Assembly: GCA_900317015.1 (NCBI GenBank)
Contig: ONFH01000277.1
Span: 1 to 9,150, forward strand
Source of the DNA: an uncultured Erysipelotrichaceae bacterium
Lineage (GTDB): Bacteria; Bacillota_I; Bacilli_A; Erysipelotrichales; Coprobacillaceae
Direction: 5' to 3'
Length of the DNA: 9,150 nucleotides
The notes below the pieces were generated by a model that did not search any database, was not told the DNA's origin, and saw nothing but the letters and a program-made list of their open reading frames with translations. The translations under genes and the position numbers were made by a program. This document shows, piece after piece, positions 5,361 through 9,150 of this stretch. How positions within the stretch are numbered: the first letter of the stretch is position 1; each line of letters begins with the position of its first letter.

Positions 5361-7143
5361 CCTGCTCACCTCCAATATTCTGAATATCACAGATCTCACG
5401 ATAGAGACCATTCTGTTTATAAAGGGTCTCGTGACTGCCGCATTCGGCAATCTTCCCTTTATTTAAGACGATGATCTGATCCGCATTCATTAACGTCGTA
5501 ATACGATGAGAGATCAGAATGACCGTGGCTTCCCCCATCACTTCATGAAGCGAATGACGGATCTTGGCATCTGTTTCCGTATCTAAGGCAGACAGAGAAT
5601 CATCAAAGATCATGACGGGCGCATGCTGGACGACCATCTGCGCGATGGCGGTACGCTGTTTCTGCCCACCAGATAAGGTGACGCCACGTTCACCGACAAA
5701 GGTATCATAACCATGCTTGAAATGATTGATGGCCGTATCCAAGGCCGCTAATTGTGAAGCTTTCTGAATATCTTCAAAGTTGGCATTCTCGTTAGCAATC
5801 CCAATATTGTCCTTTAAACTGCGTGAGAATAAATAAGGCTCCTGTAAAACAAGACCAATATTCTGTCTTAAATAATCGGATTTGATGTCTCGAATATCGA
5901 CACCGCCAATGGTGATCTTGCCTTCCTGTAAAGGATATAATTTATCTAACAGGTACATGAGTGTCGATTTTCCCGAACCCGTTCCACCAAGTATGCCTAA
6001 AGTTGTCCCATGGTCGATCGCAAAGGACACATCTTTTAAGATATAAGGCGTTTCTGGGCTGTAACGGAACGAAACATGATCAAAGATGATATCCTGATCC
6101 ATTGAAGGTGCGATGGCATCTTTTTTGTCTTCTTCCTCTTTCGCATTCATGATCATACGAATACGATCGATGGAAACACCGGCACGTGACATCTCGGAAA
6201 TGACACGACCTAAACGACGAATTGGCCAGACAAGCATATTGTTATAAGAAATAAAGGCAATAAAATCACCGGCGGTGATCTGCCCCTTCAAAGCAAAGAT
6301 CGTCCCTAAGATGACGATCACAAACACCTGTAAGCCAGAGATGCCATCACCAACGGACCAGAAGGCTGACATGATGACGGATAATTTCATGTACGCTTTG
6401 GTGTAAATATCATTCTGTTTCTCAAAACGTTTGCGTTCATAGCGTTCACGTCCAAAGGCACGAACGACTCTCACACCAGTAAAGTTCTCCTGAGCGATAC
6501 TAGATAAATTTCCCTCTTCGGTATCGGCCACCATAAACGTATCCGCAAGCTTCTTATGGAAGAATAATGAATAGCCTAAAATGATGGGCAAGAAGATGGC
6601 AGCCACGAATGTCAGTGTCTTAGAAATACTCACCATAAAGGAGAGTCCGATGACTAACATGACAACGATTCTAAACATCCCTGTTAACTGTTCTGATAGG
6701 AAGTTCTTGACCATTTCCACATCGTTGGTACATCTCTGGATCAGATCACCCGTGGGATGATCGACATACCAGGCAAATGGTAAATGCTCTATATGCTCAA
6801 AGAGCTTATTGCGCATCGTCATGACGAGCGTCTCCGCCCCTTTAGAGTTATTTAGATTAAATAAGTAGCGAAATAAGGCACCGATCAAGGCAATCACAAT
6901 AACGATCAAAGCCACGATAGAAATGTGCTTTTTTAACAGTGGGACATTGAGCATCGTAAAATAATCTTCGGTCGATTTCTTTGTCCCGATGATGGAATCG
7001 ACCGTAAAGCCAATGACTTTTGGATTGACTAAGTCCATTAAGGAGCTTAAAGCCGCAAAGATGGCACTGGCGAGGAAATAACGCTTTGATCCTTTGAGGA
7101 AATAAAGGATCATGCTTAATTTGGTTGGATAATTCTCTTCCAT
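5353..7143 (-). CDS. heterodimeric ABC exporter, subunit with degenerate catalytic site
   Basis: A 596-residue half-transporter with six membrane segments in about residues 20-300 and a C-terminal nucleotide-binding domain. Motifs: Walker A GGTGSGKST (386-394), Q434, canonical signature LSGGQKQ (490-496), Walker B VMIFDD (510-515) and H-loop H546. The residue after the Walker B Asp is D515, not the catalytic Glu, the hallmark of the degenerate subunit in BmrCD/TM287-288-type heterodimers. Its intact LSGGQ pairs with the partner's E516. Start: ATG 7143 has GGGAGG 6 nt upstream (7150-7155). The longer frame to 7212 would run into the DUF1653 gene and adds 23 unlikely residues. The gap from the preceding gene is 31 nt, and the 8-nt overlap with the next gene supports coupled, equimolar synthesis. 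It probably exports amphipathic compounds; a specific substrate cannot be read from sequence. Confidence 0.93.
   Translation of the reverse strand: MEENYPTKLSMILYFLKGSKRYFLASAIFAALSSLMDLVNPKVIGFTVDSIIGTKKSTEDYFTMLNVPLLKKHISIVALIVIVIALIGALFRYLFNLNNSKGAETLVMTMRNKLFEHIEHLPFAWYVDHPTGDLIQRCTNDVEMVKNFLSEQLTGMFRIVVMLVIGLSFMVSISKTLTFVAAIFLPIILGYSLFFHKKLADTFMVADTEEGNLSSIAQENFTGVRVVRAFGRERYERKRFEKQNDIYTKAYMKLSVIMSAFWSVGDGISGLQVFVIVILGTIFALKGQITAGDFIAFISYNNMLVWPIRRLGRVISEMSRAGVSIDRIRMIMNAKEEEDKKDAIAPSMDQDIIFDHVSFRYSPETPYILKDVSFAIDHGTTLGILGGTGSGKSTLMYLLDKLYPLQEGKITIGGVDIRDIKSDYLRQNIGLVLQEPYLFSRSLKDNIGIANENANFEDIQKASQLAALDTAINHFKHGYDTFVGERGVTLSGGQKQRTAIAQMVVQHAPVMIFDDSLSALDTETDAKIRHSLHEVMGEATVILISHRITTLMNADQIIVLNKGKIAECGSHETLYKQNGLYREICDIQNIGGEQDA
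5365..5373 (-). promoter_or_regulatory. RBS that fixes the start of the second ABC subunit
   Basis: GGAGGTGAG on the minus strand ends 4 nt before ATG 5360 and lies inside the 3' end of the preceding gene. It decides against the ATG at 5450, which would impose a 98-nt overlap. Confidence 0.85.
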
Positions 7144-7149
7144 TCTAAA

Positions 7150-7155
7150 CCTCCC
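7150..7155 (-). promoter_or_regulatory. RBS that fixes the start of the first ABC subunit
   Basis: GGGAGG on the minus strand lies 6 nt before ATG 7143, in the short gap after the DUF1653 stop codon. It decides against the upstream ATGs at 7161 and 7212. Confidence 0.85.
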
Positions 7156-7174
7156 TTCCATTGAAAAAGAATCA

Positions 7175-7465
7175 CTACTGTGATTCCTTCTCTTCCTCAT
7201 CTTCAGTTTCATCGTTTAATTCAAAACGATATTTCTGTTTAATGTTCGGATATTTCTGATGATCCACTTCACTCATGAACATATCATAAGGACGGACAAA
7301 AGCTCCAAAATCACCATACAGAGCCTGATAGACCATCATCTTTTCTCTTGTTTCTGTGTGTGTTGCCACCCCAATGATGCGATATAAGTACTGATCTGTA
7401 TTGGGATCGACAGTTTCTCTTTTAAAATGTCTGACGATATCGCCAGGTTTAAATGCTTCTCTCAT
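7175..7465 (-). CDS. DUF1653 domain protein
   Basis: A 96-residue soluble protein. Residues 6-82 carry the DUF1653 pattern: KPGDIVRHFKRET (6-18), YLYRIIGVATHTET (26-39), MMVYQALYGDFGAFVRPYDMF (43-63), SEVDHQKYPNIKQKYRFE (65-82). This conserved beta-rich domain is widespread in Bacillota and Proteobacteria and has no firmly assigned biochemical role that I know of. A very acidic tail follows (about 83-94, DETEDEEEKE). The ATG at 7465 overlaps the TGA of the dehydrogenase gene as ATGA, with GGAG 5 nt upstream, so the two are translationally coupled. Its place between a dehydrogenase and an exporter suggests joint expression, but I cannot infer a joint function. Confidence 0.9.
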   Translation of the reverse strand: MREAFKPGDIVRHFKRETVDPNTDQYLYRIIGVATHTETREKMMVYQALYGDFGAFVRPYDMFMSEVDHQKYPNIKQKYRFELNDETEDEEEKESQ

Positions 7466-8322
7466 GAGTTCTCCTTATAATATTCAATAATCGACTGCGT
7501 GCCATCATCCTCATGCTCTTTTAAGCTTGATGAGTGACTTAAAACAGTTTCTAAAATATCTAATGTCAAGCCACGTTCTTTGGCTTCTTCATCCGCAATC
7601 TTCATATCTTTAATAAAATGTTTCATATAAAAGCCTGGGGCATAATCTTTATGGATCATCTTTGGACCAAGATTGACTAGCTGCCATGAAGATGCAGCGC
7701 CACCGCTGATCGTATCTAACATCTTCTCGACATCTAATCCTGCTTCCTGAGCGTAACGAATCGCTTCTGCCACACCGGATAAAGCACCGGCAATAGCAAT
7801 CTGGTTGGCCATTTTCGTATGCTGGCCACTGCCGATCGTACCTTCATAGATCACACTATTACCCATGCAGGATAAGATGTCCTTCATGCTTTCAAAGTCA
7901 GCTTCATCACCGCCGACCATAATAGCCAGCGTGCCTGCTTTCGCACCACTATCTCCACCAGAAACTGGGGCATCAAGTACATGAAGGCCTTTCTTTTGCC
8001 CCTCGTCATAGATCTTTTGGGCTAACATCGGTGACGATGTGGTCATATCAATAAGATATGTTCCCTCTTTGACATGATTGATCAGACCGCTCTCACCAAA
8101 GTAGGTCTCTTCAACATCACTTGGATAACCGACCATCGTAATGATGACATCACTCTTTTTGGCAAGTGAGACACGATTCTCCTGATAATCAAGACCGTCT
8201 TTGATCAAAGCCTCTGCTTTGCTTTTTGTACGTGTATAACCTAAAACATGATAGCCATGTTTCATTAGATTTCTAGCCATGGAAGACCCCATGACACCTA
8301 GACCAATAAAACCAATGTTCAT
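7462..8322 (-). CDS. NAD(P)-dependent beta-hydroxyacid dehydrogenase (GarR/3-hydroxyisobutyrate dehydrogenase family)
   Basis: A 286-residue enzyme of normal family length. From the ATG: Rossmann motif GLGVMG (7-12), TRTKSKAEAL after beta-2 (Arg suggests NADP preference, tentative), the substrate-loop signature DAPVSGG (117-123), catalytic Lys in GQHTKMANQ (K170), and HFIKDMKIA (K238, D239) lining the active site. The family oxidises or reduces 3-hydroxyacids: tartronate semialdehyde/glycerate, 3-hydroxyisobutyrate, 4-hydroxybutyrate and similar. The exact substrate is not clear here, and no glyoxylate or valine pathway genes are adjacent. Start: an in-frame GTG at 8334 would add four residues, but its AAGGA motif abuts the -10 box and is probably not transcribed. 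ATG 8322 is served by GAGGTGAG (8330-8337) and begins at the first beta strand, so it is preferred. It is first in the four-gene operon ending at 3561. Confidence 0.9.
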   Translation of the reverse strand: MNIGFIGLGVMGSSMARNLMKHGYHVLGYTRTKSKAEALIKDGLDYQENRVSLAKKSDVIITMVGYPSDVEETYFGESGLINHVKEGTYLIDMTTSSPMLAQKIYDEGQKKGLHVLDAPVSGGDSGAKAGTLAIMVGGDEADFESMKDILSCMGNSVIYEGTIGSGQHTKMANQIAIAGALSGVAEAIRYAQEAGLDVEKMLDTISGGAASSWQLVNLGPKMIHKDYAPGFYMKHFIKDMKIADEEAKERGLTLDILETVLSHSSSLKEHEDDGTQSIIEYYKENS

Positions 8323-8329
8323 TGTTTTT

Positions 8330-8337
8330 CTCACCTC
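8330..8337 (-). promoter_or_regulatory. RBS that decides the dehydrogenase start
   Basis: GAGGTGAG on the minus strand, 7 nt before ATG 8322. The competing GTG at 8334 lies inside this motif, so both starts cannot use it. Confidence 0.6.
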
Positions 8338-8344
8338 ATTCCTT

Positions 8345-8373
8345 ATTATACAGAAAGCCGTTTCCTAACACAA
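8345..8373 (-). promoter_or_regulatory. promoter of the dehydrogenase-DUF1653-ABC operon
   Basis: On the minus strand TTGTGT (8368-8373), a 17-nt spacer and a perfect TATAAT (8345-8350). The predicted transcript starts near 8338-8340, giving a leader of only about 16-18 nt before ATG 8322. No other promoter is obvious before the terminator at 3534-3561. Confidence 0.7.
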
Positions 8374-8416
8374 AACAAATGACTCCTCTTTCAGTTTCTT
8401 CATTCCATGAAATCAT

Positions 8417-8446
8417 AAGAAAAAGTCATTCCGTCGGGAATGGCTT
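8417..8446 (-). terminator. intrinsic terminator of the lipoprotein gene
   Basis: A hairpin with arms 8423-8432 and 8437-8446 and a 4-nt loop lies directly after the stop codon at 8447-8449 and is followed on the minus strand by TTTTTCTT. On this strand the 10-bp stem has one C-A mismatch; on the plus strand the same position is a G-U pair. Confidence 0.75.
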
Positions 8447-8995
8447 TTATGCTAAAGACATGTTTTCAATCTGTGAACGCATCACATCATAACCTAAGGC
8501 ATTGACTTTATAATCCGTTGCCTGAGATGTCTTTTCCACTTCATTATTGGCTACATTTAAAGATGTAACGAGATCATTCTTGATCTGCATCCTCCCAAAG
8601 GCATCACTTAATGTCGTATACGTTCCATCGTTGTTCTTAGTCGCAAAGACTAAATACTCTTCACCTTTTTTCATTAAGGGATCGTCTTTGACGATATATC
8701 GGGTACTCCCATCAACACCACCACGCATCTTGATCTTGATCGTCGATGCATCGGCATTTTTTAGACCATCTTCCACCTTAGCCTGATATGTCGTATAGAC
8801 ATACTTGCCAGACTTATTCGATGATCCATCATCTTTGATTTTCACTTTAGCAACCAGCGTTGCATCATTGATCATGTCCTTTAAAGAACCATAACGCTTA
8901 GTGACCTGACTATTATAGTATTTTGTCTGAGTGACCTTGGTCGCTCCACATCCTACTAGTAGGATGCTTATGAATATTAAAATGAACTTTTTCAT
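8447..8995 (-). CDS. putative surface lipoprotein of unknown function
   Basis: A 182-residue protein with a classic lipoprotein signal peptide: MKKF, a hydrophobic stretch ILIFISILL, and lipobox LVGC with the lipidated Cys at residue 16. The mature part, about 167 residues, should be anchored on the outer face of the cytoplasmic membrane. Residues 38-140 follow a pattern I associate with uncharacterised extracellular Gram-positive domains: a DATLVAKVKI strand, TYQAKVEDGLK, STIKIKMRGGVDG, DDPLMKKGEEYLVFATKNNDGTY and FGRMQI. These are probably beta-rich. No catalytic motif is recognisable. The start has AGGAGG 4 nt upstream. The gene has its own promoter and terminator and so appears monocistronic. 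The lipoprotein call is firm; function is unknown. Confidence 0.85.
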   Translation of the reverse strand: MKKFILIFISILLVGCGATKVTQTKYYNSQVTKRYGSLKDMINDATLVAKVKIKDDGSSNKSGKYVYTTYQAKVEDGLKNADASTIKIKMRGGVDGSTRYIVKDDPLMKKGEEYLVFATKNNDGTYTTLSDAFGRMQIKNDLVTSLNVANNEVEKTSQATDYKVNALGYDVMRSQIENMSLA

Positions 8996-9013
8996 ATTGC
9001 CTCCTAGGTCTCT

Positions 9014-9022
9014 ATTTTACCA
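9014..9022 (-). promoter_or_regulatory. extended -10 promoter of the lipoprotein gene
   Basis: The minus strand reads TGGTAAAAT, an extended -10 (TGn plus TAAAAT), about 19 nt upstream of ATG 8995. No good -35 box is visible at the right distance, as is common for extended -10 promoters. Confidence 0.45.
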
Positions 9023-9050
9023 CGAATCAAGAACGTCCTCTCTTATAAAT

Positions 9051-9076
9051 AAAAACTTCTCTTATAGAAAAGAGCC
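9051..9076 (-). terminator. weak terminator-like hairpin
   Basis: On the minus strand CTTTTC pairs with GAGAAG (one G-U) around TATAA, followed by TTTTTATTT. The stem is short. It could be a secondary terminator for a gene beyond the high-coordinate edge. Confidence 0.35.
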
Positions 9077-9087
9077 ATTGCGTCTAG

Positions 9088-9119
9088 TGATTAAACAAAC
9101 TGAAGACTTTGTCTAATCA
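9088..9119 (-). other. long dyad / RNA hairpin in the intergenic region
   Basis: On the minus strand TGATTAGACAAA pairs with TTTGTTTAATCA (12 bp, one G-U) around an 8-nt loop. The odd pair is G-U only in minus-strand RNA and A-C in plus-strand RNA, which favours a minus-strand transcript. No T-run follows, so it is not a simple terminator. Confidence 0.45.
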
Positions 9120-9150
9120 ACAGTGAAAAAAGAAGGATGACGATTTGTCA

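Noticed and set aside
5361..5450. N-terminal extension of the second ABC subunit by 30 residues
   Set aside because: No RBS at 5450, a long overlap with the preceding gene, and a strong RBS directly before ATG 5360.
7144..7212. N-terminal extension of the first ABC subunit by 23 residues
   Set aside because: It would overlap the DUF1653 gene; the residues are Arg/Lys/Ser-rich and unlike the family, and GGGAGG precedes ATG 7143.
8931..9116. Plus-strand open frame of 61 codons over the lipoprotein promoter region
   Set aside because: It runs antisense to the signal peptide and promoter and has no RBS or domain character.
1..9150. CRISPR arrays, insertion sequences, tRNA or rRNA genes, defence or phage modules
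   Set aside because: No direct-repeat series, transposase motifs, tRNA cloverleaf or defence-type domains were seen on either strand.

Overview
The window is about 9.15 kb of moderately AT-rich bacterial DNA. Strong AGGAGG/GGTGATC-type ribosome binding sites, sigma-A-like promoters, short hairpin-plus-T-run terminators, a Gram-positive lipoprotein and DhaS-like TetR regulators point to a Bacillota host. An anaerobic gut Erysipelotrichales-type organism is a plausible but unproven guess. Every convincing gene reads on the minus strand, so the text below runs from high to low coordinates. I see no tRNA, rRNA, CRISPR array, transposase or phage gene.

Layout. At 9150-8996 lies a gene-free stretch with a terminator-like T-run cut by the window edge, a long dyad and a second weak terminator-like hairpin. 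At 8995-8447 is a monocistronic lipoprotein gene of unknown function with its own terminator. From a good promoter at 8345-8373 a four-gene operon runs to a strong terminator at 3534-3561: a beta-hydroxyacid dehydrogenase (GarR/3-hydroxyisobutyrate dehydrogenase family), a DUF1653 protein, and the two half-transporters of a heterodimeric ABC exporter. Junctions are tight: a 4-nt overlap, a 31-nt gap and an 8-nt overlap. The exporter shows the classic asymmetry: one subunit has Asp in place of the catalytic Glu, and the partner has an altered signature motif, giving one consensus and one degenerate ATP site.

Next come a DhaS-like TetR regulator and a 117-residue protein of unknown function starting 1 nt after it, closed by a perfect hairpin terminator. 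Immediately beyond is a 95-codon open frame with coding character but no start codon, probably the C-terminal remnant of a decayed gene. A second DhaS-like TetR gene with its own terminator follows.

Then comes fucO, an iron-dependent lactaldehyde reductase (propanediol oxidoreductase). It has a good promoter, a perfect 8+8 bp palindrome abutting the -35 box, and a terminator. The second TetR protein is the obvious candidate to bind that palindrome, because a GTTACAA half-site recurs in front of the TetR gene. The window ends inside a GNAT acetyltransferase gene with its own promoter.

Overall this is mostly ordinary chromosomal housekeeping and accessory DNA. The points worth a second look are the TetR/fucO regulatory pair, the start-less gene remnant, the TetR-coupled unknown protein, and the exporter tied to a dehydrogenase/DUF1653 pair. 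I found no convincing sign of a wholly new system.
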